64,000 nt of DNA from JBNLBS01 sp050303415 (GCA_050303415.1 JBNLBS010000015.1:1-64000), one strand, 5' to 3'. Positions 42,856-52,840 are shown, numbered from the stretch's first letter. Numbers and translations: made by a program. The notes: generated from the letters alone by a model not told the origin.

Positions 42856-45606
42856 TTACTGTATTAATTTAAGCCCGGGAGGCAACGCTTCACCAAAAAC
42901 CTGCTTCTCTTCTTTTTCATCCAGCTCTTTATACACTTCAACCATTTCCGGCCAGGAAGCAGGCGCTTTGCTTTGTTTTAACTTATCCAACACTTGCTGG
43001 CGTATGGTATCTTCAATATCACGAGCCCTGTCATCACTCATTCGGCTAATCAAAGTCGCGGCAAACGCCGCTTCCGGTGATTTTTTCCAATCCACTGTCA
43101 GCATCTGCTGCAGCCATTTACCGACAATCTCCGGGGCTACGACATTATGGCTGCTGCCGTGAAAAGGTATTCGGGCACCGATACGCCCAACCGCCCACCA
43201 GGTTTGCCTGGATTCACTGGCTTTTTGCAGGCGTTTTAATAACCATTCGCCCAATTGGATTTTCTTTTCCACCGGCAATCGCTCCAATACGGCTGCCAGA
43301 CGCACCATATCATCATAACTACGGGTTTTTAATTGTTTGGCAACGCCTGCCTGCCGCGCTGCTGCCGGGTTTATATATTTAGCAATATCATCAAACAGTC
43401 GTTCCTGCGCCTCAATGCCCAACCCTCCGGCAATACGTCGCCATAAGGTCCACCACTCGGTCCAGTTTTGCGTCTCAGTTACAAACTGAATCGACTGCGC
43501 ATAGGTTTTCCAAAGCTGCTCCACACGCCAGTCATCCAACGGATAACCAAAGCCGGGGCGTAAACAATAACCGGTTAAACTCAACCAGACCCGTTCATGA
43601 TTGATTGAGCGTCGACGGTATTTACTGCCCTCCAAAAAGGCGCCAAATAAGGCACGCAACAAGGGGGTTTGCCATTGATTTCTAGCACCCAGCAGCTTTT
43701 CCAGATCGGCTCGCAGGCTTTTTACGGCTTTGGGATCGACCTGTTTGGATTTGCTGCCAAAAATAGCCTGAATTTTCCGGACTGCCGGATCAAACTGATC
43801 GGGTAATTCATCATCAAAAGTCTGGGACTGGCCGGCTTTCTTGCGAATTTGGAATTCCACATCCCAACGTTGTTGACTGTCGTCTACCGAAACACATTGA
43901 ATCTGCAAAGTCCCTACTTCGGTCTGGGTGACTGCCAATTGCACGGTAACCTCATCAGCATTATCGGCACTGTGCTCCAAAGCAACCGCCAACGGTGGCA
44001 GAGCGTGGAAACGATCATCATCGATTTCGGTTATCTCGCCGGGTTTATAGTCTTGATCACCCGTGGTAGAAACAAGATTAAAGCGGACCGGCTGACCCAG
44101 CTTTAAACTGAATTGTTGATCCTTTAACAGTACCTCATCACCTTCTTCACTGCCTCTGGGTAAAATACAGACGCCCTGTGGATGTTGCTGATCAGTGTCA
44201 ACCAGTAAAAAATAGCTTCGTGCTGCACCACCCCCAATTTTAGCTTTAGCTTCCTGTCGGACAATACCATAACTGACTGCACCTAATGCCACCGATAACT
44301 CGGGGTGCCTGTTTTCCAATAAGGCGGGTTTCCTCCCCCCCCAATGGCTAATCAATTCAATTGTGCGCTGGGTAATCGCCTGACTGCGAAAAACCCCACC
44401 ATTCAGCAATAAGGCATCGGGCACATAGCTTTGTCCCCCCAGTGCTTGTAGCGCAACGTGTTGGTGACGTTGCAGGAATTCGGCAATATGTTTACTTACT
44501 GCCGGTTCTGACGCATACGGCAGACCAAATTCAACCATACCGCTACGTTTTTTATTCGGCAGATCATCCAATGCAGAGATGGGAAAGAAACCATCCAGGG
44601 CCAATGCTCTGACTTCCTTTTTAGTGAACGTCACAGAGCGGGAACCGCCAATTAACTTACTCCCACCACCCAATAAAGTCACATTCATTTGCTCGGGTGC
44701 ATCGTCCGCCAGTAAGTGTTCTTTAGCAACCCGACACTGCTCTAGTAATTGTGAAAGCTCGGCCGGTGACAGACGTTTTTTATCGCCGGTTAATAAACGG
44801 CTTTCAGCCAGATGGGCCAAAGCCAGGTCTACGTTATCCCCGCCCAACATCAAGTGCTCACCGACACCGATACGCGTCAGTTTAGGTTCATCTTTTCCGG
44901 GTTCGACCTTAATTAAGGTTAAATCGGTAGTACCGCCCCCTACATCGCACACCAAAAGTAAATGCACATTCGCTAATGCTTTACCAACCTGACCGCTGTG
45001 TCTGCGCAGCCAGTCGTAACACACAGCCTGAGGTTCTTCCAGGAGTCGAACATGATGTAAACCGGCCCGTCTGGCCGCTTCCAATGTTAGCGACCGTGCG
45101 CCTTCATCAAACGAGGCCGGTACGGTAATAACCACCGATTGCTGTTCTAAAGGAGCATCGGGATGTTGATGCCCCCAGACAGTACGAATATGGTTTAAAT
45201 AACTGGCACTGGCATCCAAAGGTGATACTTTTTTCACCTCATTATCAGTACCCCAGGGCAAAATATCGGCACTATGATCAACCGATGGGTGTGATAGCCA
45301 GCTTTTGGCGCTGGTAACAAACCGGCCTTTGCTTTTTGCGCCCAATACCCTTGCAGCCTCACCAATGACAGCCCCACTTTCATCAGGGATAAATTTAATA
45401 TCGGCAGCCGACAACTCGCCTTCTACCGGATGATAGCGTACCGAGGGCAATAACAACCTTGCCGCCACTTCACCAGGGGCCACCAGTTGTTCTATATTAA
45501 ATATCTGTATTTGTTGATCTGTCTGGTCAGCTTTAATATAGGCAACAACAGTATGCGTTGTACCTAAATCAATACCGACCAAATATTGGGCATTCAGCTT
45601 GTTCAC
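42856..45606 (-). CDS. Hsp70-like protein A with long C-terminal extension
   Basis: A 916-residue actin-fold ATPase. The nucleotide-binding domain carries phosphate 1 (GIDLGTTHTVV), phosphate 2 (CDVGGGTTDLTL) and the adenosine motif (LLNGGVFRS). The beta-rich part that follows (about residues 480-600) resembles a substrate-binding domain (GTLQIQCVSV). The last 300 residues are a helical extension I cannot relate to classical Hsp70 lids. The protein differs from DnaK and HscA and belongs to the poorly studied Hsp70 group found next to a paralogue. It starts with a GTG. It lies 40 bases after the second Hsp70 gene in the same operon. Confidence 0.88.
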   Translation of the reverse strand: MNKLNAQYLVGIDLGTTHTVVAYIKADQTDQQIQIFNIEQLVAPGEVAARLLLPSVRYHPVEGELSAADIKFIPDESGAVIGEAARVLGAKSKGRFVTSAKSWLSHPSVDHSADILPWGTDNEVKKVSPLDASASYLNHIRTVWGHQHPDAPLEQQSVVITVPASFDEGARSLTLEAARRAGLHHVRLLEEPQAVCYDWLRRHSGQVGKALANVHLLLVCDVGGGTTDLTLIKVEPGKDEPKLTRIGVGEHLMLGGDNVDLALAHLAESRLLTGDKKRLSPAELSQLLEQCRVAKEHLLADDAPEQMNVTLLGGGSKLIGGSRSVTFTKKEVRALALDGFFPISALDDLPNKKRSGMVEFGLPYASEPAVSKHIAEFLQRHQHVALQALGGQSYVPDALLLNGGVFRSQAITQRTIELISHWGGRKPALLENRHPELSVALGAVSYGIVRQEAKAKIGGGAARSYFLLVDTDQQHPQGVCILPRGSEEGDEVLLKDQQFSLKLGQPVRFNLVSTTGDQDYKPGEITEIDDDRFHALPPLAVALEHSADNADEVTVQLAVTQTEVGTLQIQCVSVDDSQQRWDVEFQIRKKAGQSQTFDDELPDQFDPAVRKIQAIFGSKSKQVDPKAVKSLRADLEKLLGARNQWQTPLLRALFGAFLEGSKYRRRSINHERVWLSLTGYCLRPGFGYPLDDWRVEQLWKTYAQSIQFVTETQNWTEWWTLWRRIAGGLGIEAQERLFDDIAKYINPAAARQAGVAKQLKTRSYDDMVRLAAVLERLPVEKKIQLGEWLLKRLQKASESRQTWWAVGRIGARIPFHGSSHNVVAPEIVGKWLQQMLTVDWKKSPEAAFAATLISRMSDDRARDIEDTIRQQVLDKLKQSKAPASWPEMVEVYKELDEKEEKQVFGEALPPGLKLIQ

Positions 45607-45646
45607 GTTATTTTTGCGATTTTAGATATGAAAAAAATGCGGACAA

Positions 45647-47578
45647 TTAATCCTCGCCCGCACGCACATCAAATTCAATTTTCCAACGGGCATCATCCTG
45701 TCTGGATACCGCCAGCAACTCCAGCGTACCCAGTTCGGTGATAGTAGAGCAAAGATATACCGGTACCACCTCTCCGGCTGTGCGTCCCTCTTCCGGCAGG
45801 GTAATTTCAATTTCCGCCAGTTCTTCCAGCTCGTTCTCGTTCCAGAAATCCAGGCGGGTGCCGACATGATCTTCACGGCGCACATTGGAAGAAAAAAACC
45901 GGAAGCGTACCGGTTCACCTATCACCAGTCCGAACTCGTCTTCAGGTAAGCGAACCTCGGTCCCTTCTTCCATGCCGAAAGGCGCAATACATAAGGCCTG
46001 TATTTCAGGGGCCATTCCCGGAACAGCAGGCATGGAACTTTCTACACCAACGTAATAGCTGGCTGCGGTACCGCCTTTAATACGTACCCCATGACCCTTA
46101 CGAACATATCCAAAATAAGAAGCGCCTTTAGCCACGGCCAAGTCAAGATCGGCTCCGGTTAATAGTCGAGCTTTGGCTGCCTGCTCGGTCTGCAACCATG
46201 AATTCAGTACCGTCATCAGGCGTTCAGCCAAAACACCGGCCTTTAATACCCCGCCATTAAGCAAAACCGCCGTAGGGTGTAAAAAGCTGGCATGTTCTGC
46301 CGTGTTAATTCCATTAATATCTTCAGTTGCAGATAGCTGCTTGCTTAAGAAAGCGGCAAGATGCCGGGTTATGCCCGCATCCTGGGCATAGGGTAAACCG
46401 GCTGACCGTAAACCACTTCTTGGGTTATTAACCGGACGCTCGTTAACCGCGACGTGAGGGAAAAAACCTTCAACCAAGACCTTATTGACTTCATCGCGGG
46501 TTAACTCGGTTCGCAACGAACCGCCGATCAATGATGAACCGCGATTCGGGATTACCAACGGTACGGTTTCTATATCGCTATCATTAAAGATCTTTTCTTT
46601 CGCTTCCCGACAACCATGGGTTAAAGCTTGAATTTGCCAGGGTTGCAGACGGGTGCCCTGCTGTTCCATTTTAGCTTTGACGGTATAGGCCAAAGCCAGA
46701 TCCATATTGTCGCCACCCAGAAGAATATGATCACCAACAGCAACCCGGGTTAAGCTTAAATTTCCATCCTGTTCGGTCACTGCGATCAAGGATAAATCGG
46801 TAGTACCACCACCAACATCCACGACCAGCACCACATCGCCCACTTCAACATGATTACGCCAGTCACCTTCGCTGTTTTCAATCCAGCTATACACGGCAGC
46901 TTGTGGTTCTTCCAATAATACCGCATGCTCCAGGCCGACCGATTTAGCCGCCTCAACCGTCAACTCCCGTGCTGCCGGATCGAATGATGCCGGCACGGTA
47001 ATCACCACATCCTGGTCGGACAGAGGTGCGTCCGGATGCTTGTTCTGCCAGGCCGCACACATATGCTGTAAATAAGCCGTCGTCGCCTGCAAAGGTGACA
47101 CACGTTGTACTTCCTCCGGTGCTTCGCTGGGTAATATCGGGGATTTACAGTCAACCCCGGCATGACAAAGCCAGCTTTTGGCACTGGATACCATGCGTAA
47201 TGGCGTTTTGCTACCCAGATTACGTGCAATTTCACCGACCAGGTACTCCGGCTTACCGGTCCAAGGTAGACCGGTTTCCCCCTGTGCCAGTTCTGCCTCA
47301 TGCGCCTGATATAAAAATGACGGTAATTGAGGTAAGTCTTCAACACTGCCCGGCCCGGTCAATTGCGGAATGGCCATTACTTCCTGAAGAACATGCTCAG
47401 ACTCTGTCAGAGATAAATCGACATAAGATAATACGCAATGCGTGGTTCCCAAATCGATACCTACTGAAAATTTAGGTGCTTGCATTTCTTGCCCGGCACC
47501 AACAGGCTGTTGTTTTGCTGTTTCCACTGACTCTTGACTGCTAATGGGTTGATTCACGTTTTTATATTGGACAACCAC
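45647..47578 (-). CDS. Hsp70-like protein B
   Basis: A 643-residue Hsp70-like ATPase, paralogue of the protein encoded downstream. It has GIDLGTTHCVLSYVD, the phosphate 2 motif VDVGGGTTDLSL and the adenosine motif VLLNGGVLKAG. The beta domain (about 520-643) ends at WKIEFDVRAGED, with no helical lid and no EEVD-like tail. An N-terminal extension of about 35 residues rich in Gln precedes the fold. The start is a GTG at 47578; a later GTG seven codons in is possible. Loss of the lid suggests a client-binding mode unlike DnaK. No J-protein or nucleotide exchange factor is in the operon. Confidence 0.88.
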   Translation of the reverse strand: MVVQYKNVNQPISSQESVETAKQQPVGAGQEMQAPKFSVGIDLGTTHCVLSYVDLSLTESEHVLQEVMAIPQLTGPGSVEDLPQLPSFLYQAHEAELAQGETGLPWTGKPEYLVGEIARNLGSKTPLRMVSSAKSWLCHAGVDCKSPILPSEAPEEVQRVSPLQATTAYLQHMCAAWQNKHPDAPLSDQDVVITVPASFDPAARELTVEAAKSVGLEHAVLLEEPQAAVYSWIENSEGDWRNHVEVGDVVLVVDVGGGTTDLSLIAVTEQDGNLSLTRVAVGDHILLGGDNMDLALAYTVKAKMEQQGTRLQPWQIQALTHGCREAKEKIFNDSDIETVPLVIPNRGSSLIGGSLRTELTRDEVNKVLVEGFFPHVAVNERPVNNPRSGLRSAGLPYAQDAGITRHLAAFLSKQLSATEDINGINTAEHASFLHPTAVLLNGGVLKAGVLAERLMTVLNSWLQTEQAAKARLLTGADLDLAVAKGASYFGYVRKGHGVRIKGGTAASYYVGVESSMPAVPGMAPEIQALCIAPFGMEEGTEVRLPEDEFGLVIGEPVRFRFFSSNVRREDHVGTRLDFWNENELEELAEIEITLPEEGRTAGEVVPVYLCSTITELGTLELLAVSRQDDARWKIEFDVRAGED

Positions 47579-47615
47579 AAGGGATTGCCCCTAGCCTGTT
47601 AATTGGGGTGAATAT

Positions 47616-48248
47616 TTACAATTCAACTTCCGCCGCAGCAATAACATTGGCATTATGGCCTTCAGTCATTTTTGGCAGGCGAACATCGGTAACCTTCCAG
47701 CCTTTATGAACCAAAGTGCCTGTAAATGGCGCCGAACCTACAATATTACCGGTTAAACGAATTGAAGCGGCATCAAAACCTTCCTCCAGCGTCACTTGGC
47801 TACCTTCCTGTTCTTCACGTATTACTGCCAGGGTAAAATGTTCATTTAACGCCTTAACGCAGCCTTCATGAACCACTCTGGCTGCCACACCAATATCTGC
47901 ATCGCCATAAGCCGATACATCTTCTTTGATAAAATCAATAAAACGCGCCTCTTTTTGCAACAGGCTTAACAGCTGTAAGGCGGCATCAGGAGTTGCTTCT
48001 TTTAATACCACCGGTTCCGGAGCAGGAGCTTGAACAATTTTTTCGACTTCAACTATCTTCTCAACCACTTTCGTTACCGGTTCGACTGGCTGTTGTTTTC
48101 TACGTCTGGCACTACCAATTAACATGGATAAAACGAGTACAATAACGAGCAGAAACAGCACGGCAACAGTGCCTGCCAAACACACGTGCCACAAGTCCAG
48201 CGTAGTCGGTTGCAGCGTTAAATCTATTTTAAAATCTGTATTCATCAT
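47616..48248 (-). CDS. DUF2760 membrane protein
   Basis: About 211 residues with one membrane segment near 20-45 followed by basic residues (RRRKQQPVEPV), then a linker and a soluble DUF2760 domain. The domain contains ALQLLSLLQKEARFIDFIKED, GVAARVVHEGCVKALNEHF and the final TDVRLPKM. The N-terminus is short and outside, so the domain should be cytoplasmic. DUF2760 genes are characteristically next to such Hsp70 pairs, so it is likely a membrane anchor or partner. ATG at 48248 is preferred; an in-frame start at 48293 would overlap the gene upstream by about 38 bases. Confidence 0.82.
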   Translation of the reverse strand: MMNTDFKIDLTLQPTTLDLWHVCLAGTVAVLFLLVIVLVLSMLIGSARRRKQQPVEPVTKVVEKIVEVEKIVQAPAPEPVVLKEATPDAALQLLSLLQKEARFIDFIKEDVSAYGDADIGVAARVVHEGCVKALNEHFTLAVIREEQEGSQVTLEEGFDAASIRLTGNIVGSAPFTGTLVHKGWKVTDVRLPKMTEGHNANVIAAAEVEL

Positions 48249-48255
48249 CGTTAAA

Positions 48256-48639
48256 TTATTTATATTGTCCGGCTTTCCTGGCGGCTTCTTCAAACATTAC
48301 AGCCTTTAAAACATTACGCGTAGTTTGCAGGCGCATTTGTTTTAAATGCCTGTCGGCAATCACTTCAGGAACTTTTTCATTAATATAAACTTCGCGCATA
48401 CGGCTTAAGGTCTGCTCACATTGTTTAACAATTGCCTCTGTCGCCTGACGCGTTTCCAGTTTGCGATACTGGTCTTTTTTCATTTCTTCAACCACGCATT
48501 TTTTATACTCATATTTGCTTTGTTGAATCTTTTTGATCGTACTTTCCGACAAAGTGGTGTTATGCCAAGTATTTTTAGCATCATCCGCCAATGCATTTAA
48601 GGGTAGCAACATGGCCGCCAAAACAAGAATCTGTTTCAT
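48256..48639 (-). CDS. Secreted helical protein, first gene of the Hsp70 operon
   Basis: A 127-residue protein with a signal peptide (residues about 1-18, ending NALA-DD). The mature part is helical with two cysteines (KKCVVEEMKK and VKQCEQTLSR) about 25 residues apart, able to form a disulfide in the periplasm. AGGAGG lies 8 bases before the ATG. It is 8 bases from the DUF2760 gene, so the four genes form one operon. I do not recognise a family. It is notable that a periplasmic protein leads an operon of cytoplasmic ATPases. Confidence 0.75.
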   Translation of the reverse strand: MKQILVLAAMLLPLNALADDAKNTWHNTTLSESTIKKIQQSKYEYKKCVVEEMKKDQYRKLETRQATEAIVKQCEQTLSRMREVYINEKVPEVIADRHLKQMRLQTTRNVLKAVMFEEAARKAGQYK

Positions 48640-48857
48640 AATACCTCCTAGATATAAAATAGAACAGTAACTGGTTAATTCTACGCGAACTGGTCAAAAA
48701 TGGACACTAAAGCTTGCTAACTTCTAGCTCTATAGAATAAAGACACTAACACCCACCTTTATTCTCCAGGCAAAAGTGTGTCATTTCACCTATTCTGATT
48801 AGGGCTTATCACACAATTTAAAATATCCTTATTTTATAATCAATTAGCTAACATATT

Positions 48858-48880
48858 AAAATGATAATGATTATCATTTT
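48858..48880. promoter_or_regulatory. Fur box upstream of the TonB receptor
   Basis: A perfect palindrome, AAAATGATAA-TGA-TTATCATTTT (written in halves around its centre at 48869). It corresponds to the Fur consensus GATAATGATAATCATTATC at most positions and is 79 bases before the receptor start. The gap of 319 bases between the receptor and the divergent Hsp70 operon holds no gene. Confidence 0.85.
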
Positions 48881-48958
48881 TGGCACTCATTTTGCGCTTT
48901 ATTTCCGCACACAATTTCGAAGTTTATTAATACACAGCGTTTTTTAAAGGCCGCATAA

Positions 48959-51259
48959 ATGAGATATAACCATTTGCTTTTACTCACCACTTTATTCCCA
49001 GGCATTAATGCCTGGGCTGATCATGATGGAACCGTCCACCAAGGCGAAGACATGATCATCACCTCCAGCCATAAGCTATTCCCCAATACGACGGTAGCTA
49101 CGCCCAGTTTTAATGTCAGCAAGGAAGATATCGATAAAACCAATCTGACCAGCGCCGAAGATGCCATTAGAATGGCGCCCAGCGTCCATGTGCGCAGACG
49201 TTTTTACGGTGACACCAACGGGGTAACGGCTATTCGCGGTTCCACCAACTTCCAGACCAATCACTTCAACATGTATGTCGATGGACTGCCATTGCATAAC
49301 CCGGTACAAACTAAATGGAACGGTGCTCCGAAATGGAATCTGATCGCACCAAATGCTATTGATTCAACAACGGTATTTTACGGCCCGTATTCAGCTGAAC
49401 ACCGCGGTGCATTCGGTGGTACATTTGACTTGAAAACCCAATTACCGGATGACTTTGAAATGCATATGGATGCAACCGGTATTATTCAAGAAGTCCATCG
49501 TTTTGGTAAAGAAGAGGTTTTAACCGGGCATAAAGAGTTTATCTCTGCGGGTGACCGTTTCGGCAAGTGGAGCATCTTTGGTTTTTACAATCATCTGGAA
49601 AACGAAGGTCAGGCGCAAAGCTTTGCAGTTACCGACAGTCCGGCAACGGGTACCGGCGGTACTGCCGTTTACGGCGGACATCACAGTAAAACCATTACCG
49701 GTGCTAACCGTATTGTTACCGGCGACTTTGGCATTAATGAAAATATTACCGACTTATACGAAGTCAAAGTCGGCTATGATTTCACCGAAGACCTTCGCGG
49801 TTTGTTTACTATCGCCCTGGAAGATACCGAACGTAACAGTCAGGCTCGCACCTACCTTAGGGATACCAACGGCAATAAAGTTTGGGACGGCACGGTTAAT
49901 CAGGATGGTTTGGAGTTTTCAGCCAACCCTACCAGTTTCGGCTGGCCCAACCTGTCAGGCAGCGAAAACGAGCGTAAAACCCTGGCTTACGGCTTAAACC
50001 TGTCCGGCAAAGTCACCGAGGACTGGAGCATAGACACCACCGCCAGTTTTTTCGATGCTTTTAAGGATTCGACCTATGAATCCAAGCGCAGTCAAAACGA
50101 TCCGCGTTATAAATCTGACAAGTCCGGCCGAATTAAAGATATCGAAGTCTGGTGGGTGGACTACAGCCTGAAACTGGCGACTCAGAACCTGTTCGGCCGT
50201 GACGATTTAGGCTTTATGTCAGGCTATCAATATAATTACTCCTATCTGGATATCAATCAGTACAATTCAGGCAATGTTGCCGATGGAACCCGAGACACAT
50301 TGAGAGATGCCGACGGCGGTTCCACGCAAACGCACAGCGCATTTATGCAGGCCGATTGGGACATTATCGACCAAATTAACATTATGGCCGGGTTACGTTT
50401 CGACCACTGGTCAACGTTTAGAGGCCATTTAAACGACTGTGCTGGTTGTAATGGCAGAACCCAAGTCGCCGATCGTGAGCTATCCAGAGTTTCGCCCAAA
50501 GCATCGGTGTCGTTTACCCCGGTTGATAACCTGAATTTCCGCTACTCATTCAGTAAAGCCTACCGTTTCCCGGTGGCGGAAGAGTTGTTCGACAGTTCCA
50601 GCAATACCAATGCTGCCAACCTTGCCGACCCGACTTTAAAGCCGGAAAGCGGTTTCTTTCATGATTTTAAAGTGCAATACGATTTGGATGACGGTTATGT
50701 CAGCGCCACATTGTTTTATAACACGATTGAAAATGAAATCATGAACACTCGGACGTTGCAAAATAACGGTACTATTGCCAACCGAACACGCGGAATCGAT
50801 GAAACCGAAACTATCGGGGTGGAATTCGTTTATCAACAAAATTACATTATGGGTACGCCTTTTGATCTGAACTTAAACGGTACCTGGATCAATAAGGAAA
50901 TTAAAAAAGACAACAATACTCCGACCAACGAAGGCAACGAATGGGTCCGTATTCCGCAATGGCGGGCCAACGGTACCGCGACTTATCATGTCACCCCGGA
51001 CTGGGATGCCATTGCCGCCGTGCAGTACCGCAGCAAACAATTTGGTCAGGATGACAACAGCGATAAAAACTGGCATGTCTATGGTGCATCCGACGACTAT
51101 GTTCTGGTTAATGTGAAAACCGCCTATAAAATGAATGTCGGTCACGGGGTAAAAGCCAAATTTTCAGTCGGTATCGATAACTTACTGGATGAAAATTACT
51201 ACGACCACCATCCGTACCCGCAAAGAACTTATTTTGCCAATATCAGCCTGGATATTTAA
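48959..51259 (+). CDS. TonB-dependent iron-siderophore receptor
   Basis: A 766-residue outer-membrane receptor. The signal peptide ends near AWA-DHD. The plug has DMIITSSHK (a possible TonB box), NLTSAEDAIRMAPSVHVRRR, TAIRGSTNFQTNHFNMYVDG and VFYGPYSAEHRGAFGGTFD. The barrel ends in TYFANISLDI, with a terminal aromatic-hydrophobic strand. It is regulated by the Fur box just upstream and is followed by a hairpin and then the PepSY gene. This pairing is typical of ferric-siderophore uptake with reduction. The ligand itself cannot be told. Copper is possible in methanotrophs, but the Fur site argues for iron. Confidence 0.92.
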   Translation: MRYNHLLLLTTLFPGINAWADHDGTVHQGEDMIITSSHKLFPNTTVATPSFNVSKEDIDKTNLTSAEDAIRMAPSVHVRRRFYGDTNGVTAIRGSTNFQTNHFNMYVDGLPLHNPVQTKWNGAPKWNLIAPNAIDSTTVFYGPYSAEHRGAFGGTFDLKTQLPDDFEMHMDATGIIQEVHRFGKEEVLTGHKEFISAGDRFGKWSIFGFYNHLENEGQAQSFAVTDSPATGTGGTAVYGGHHSKTITGANRIVTGDFGINENITDLYEVKVGYDFTEDLRGLFTIALEDTERNSQARTYLRDTNGNKVWDGTVNQDGLEFSANPTSFGWPNLSGSENERKTLAYGLNLSGKVTEDWSIDTTASFFDAFKDSTYESKRSQNDPRYKSDKSGRIKDIEVWWVDYSLKLATQNLFGRDDLGFMSGYQYNYSYLDINQYNSGNVADGTRDTLRDADGGSTQTHSAFMQADWDIIDQINIMAGLRFDHWSTFRGHLNDCAGCNGRTQVADRELSRVSPKASVSFTPVDNLNFRYSFSKAYRFPVAEELFDSSSNTNAANLADPTLKPESGFFHDFKVQYDLDDGYVSATLFYNTIENEIMNTRTLQNNGTIANRTRGIDETETIGVEFVYQQNYIMGTPFDLNLNGTWINKEIKKDNNTPTNEGNEWVRIPQWRANGTATYHVTPDWDAIAAVQYRSKQFGQDDNSDKNWHVYGASDDYVLVNVKTAYKMNVGHGVKAKFSVGIDNLLDENYYDHHPYPQRTYFANISLDI

Positions 51260-51271
51260 GCGGCTGAACCG

Positions 51272-51296
51272 GTCCGGCTATATTCTATAGTCGGAC
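51272..51296 (+). terminator. Hairpin between the TonB receptor and PepSY genes
   Basis: GTCCGGCTATA (51272-51282) pairs with TATAGTCGGAC (51286-51296) with one G-T pair, a 3-base loop and a T-rich tail. It may attenuate transcription into the PepSY gene. Confidence 0.7.
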
Positions 51297-51332
51297 ATTT
51301 TCTATTTTTGATCTTTTTTCTGAGTAATTTAT

Positions 51333-52649
51333 ATGAACAAGGCTCAACCAACATTGGATGACACCCCGATCAAACCGGTCAACTGGAGCTTATATCGAAC
51401 CGTCTGGCGCTGGCATTTTTACTGCGGCCTTATTTTCCTGCCGTTCATTATGATTTTATGTATTACCGGCGGTATCTATCTATTTCAGGATGAATACGAA
51501 GCGATAGCCTATCGTGAACTCATGGAAGTTGAAGCCGGGCAAAATAAACTGACCGATAGCCAGTTGCTGACAATTGTCAAAAATCAATATCCCGGCCATA
51601 TGGTCATGCTCTACAAAACTCCGGCTGACACATCGCATAGTGTGGAAATGTTGATTGCACCGATGCCGATGAACGGGCAAAAAATCAGCGTGTTTATCGA
51701 TCCGTATACCGGCAAAATTTTAGGTGATATGAATAATAACACCCGGTTAATGGAGTTAATGAAAGATATACACGGCAATATGTTTGCCGGAAAAGTCGGC
51801 ACTAAATTTGTCGAAACCGCGGCCTGCTGGACCATTGTGTTAATGATTACCGGTTTGTTTATGTGGTGGCCCAGACCCAAATTCAGTGTATGGGGTACAT
51901 TATTGCCACGTTTAAACTCGGGAAAACGCCTATTTTGGCGCGACCTGCACGGCGTTTCGGCATTTTATTTTTCTTTCTTTATCCTGTTTTTATTAATTAC
52001 CGGCCTGCCCTGGACCGATGTCTGGGGTGGCAGTTTCGGCCTGTTGCAAAAAAGCATCGGTCAAAACGAACCAGCCAGTTTTTTTGCCGGTAATATAAAA
52101 TCTACTGTCGTCGAAGGCCAAGCCAAATTATCGCTGGACCACGTAATTTCCAGCGCACGCAGCAATGGCTTAGATGGCCGGTTAATGATCAAAATCGCCA
52201 ACAAAAAGGACAGCGTATACAGCGTCATGCGCGACTCGGACGATCCGGCCAAACGTATCGTACTGATTATCGACCAATACAGCGGCGAAATTATTCACGA
52301 TGTACACTGGGAAAACACACCGTTTCTAGCCAGGGCCGTAGCCCTGGGAGTTAAATTACATCGAGGAGAATACTTCGGCTTTGCCAACCAGATGCTGGCT
52401 CTGGCCACCGCGTTGGTATTGCTTTTTATCTGTATCAGCGCCATCATCATGTGGTGGCAACGCCGCCCGGCAGGGACTTTAGGGGCACCAAACGCCATAC
52501 CGGATTATCAACAACCCAAATGGCTAACTTATATGACCGTATTGCTGGCATTGGTCATGCCAATGTTGTTGGCTTCGCTACTGCTATTCTTGCTGGCTGA
52601 CTGGCTGTACAGCAAATTCAGAGCTAAATCACAACCGGTTTATAGTTAG
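51333..52649 (+). CDS. PepSY-associated membrane protein
   Basis: A 438-residue inner-membrane protein with four membrane segments (about 33-55, 165-185, 210-235 and 350-375, and a further pair near the end at 395-430) and two periplasmic PepSY domains of about 60-80 residues. The family is common beside TonB receptors for siderophores and is thought to help release or reduce iron in the periplasm. Histidines in or near the membrane (RTVWRWHFYCGLIFLPF, DIHGNMFAG, DLHGVSAFYF, KLHRGEYFGF) could ligate haem, as in FoxB- and FsrB-like ferric reductases. It lies 73 bases after the receptor and shares its Fur control. Confidence 0.88.
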   Translation: MNKAQPTLDDTPIKPVNWSLYRTVWRWHFYCGLIFLPFIMILCITGGIYLFQDEYEAIAYRELMEVEAGQNKLTDSQLLTIVKNQYPGHMVMLYKTPADTSHSVEMLIAPMPMNGQKISVFIDPYTGKILGDMNNNTRLMELMKDIHGNMFAGKVGTKFVETAACWTIVLMITGLFMWWPRPKFSVWGTLLPRLNSGKRLFWRDLHGVSAFYFSFFILFLLITGLPWTDVWGGSFGLLQKSIGQNEPASFFAGNIKSTVVEGQAKLSLDHVISSARSNGLDGRLMIKIANKKDSVYSVMRDSDDPAKRIVLIIDQYSGEIIHDVHWENTPFLARAVALGVKLHRGEYFGFANQMLALATALVLLFICISAIIMWWQRRPAGTLGAPNAIPDYQQPKWLTYMTVLLALVMPMLLASLLLFLLADWLYSKFRAKSQPVYS

Positions 52650-52728
52650 AGAGCATTATCGCCCTGGTTGTCGGATCAGTGGTAGAGCATCCCCGATAAT
52701 TATTAACACTCTGCTCACCCGCTAACGC

Positions 52729-52787
52729 CCCTCCTGTCACCGCTATTCTGCCTCTGTTAAGTGGTATAGCGGTCGGAGGGTCTTTTT
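52729..52787 (+). terminator. Long terminator after the PepSY gene
   Basis: Two stacked perfect stems: CCCTCC (52729-52734) with GGAGGG (52775-52780), and ACCGCTAT (52739-52746) with ATAGCGGT (52766-52773). They are followed by TCTTTTT. Confidence 0.8.
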
Positions 52788-52840
52788 AAAAGCCTAACAA
52801 GGCGTCGGTCTGCTGTTAAGTCGGATCATACAACTAAAAC

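Noticed and set aside
45622..45918. A 98-residue frame on the minus strand at the end of Hsp70 protein B
   Set aside because: It is another phase of the Hsp70 coding sequence with no signature of its own.
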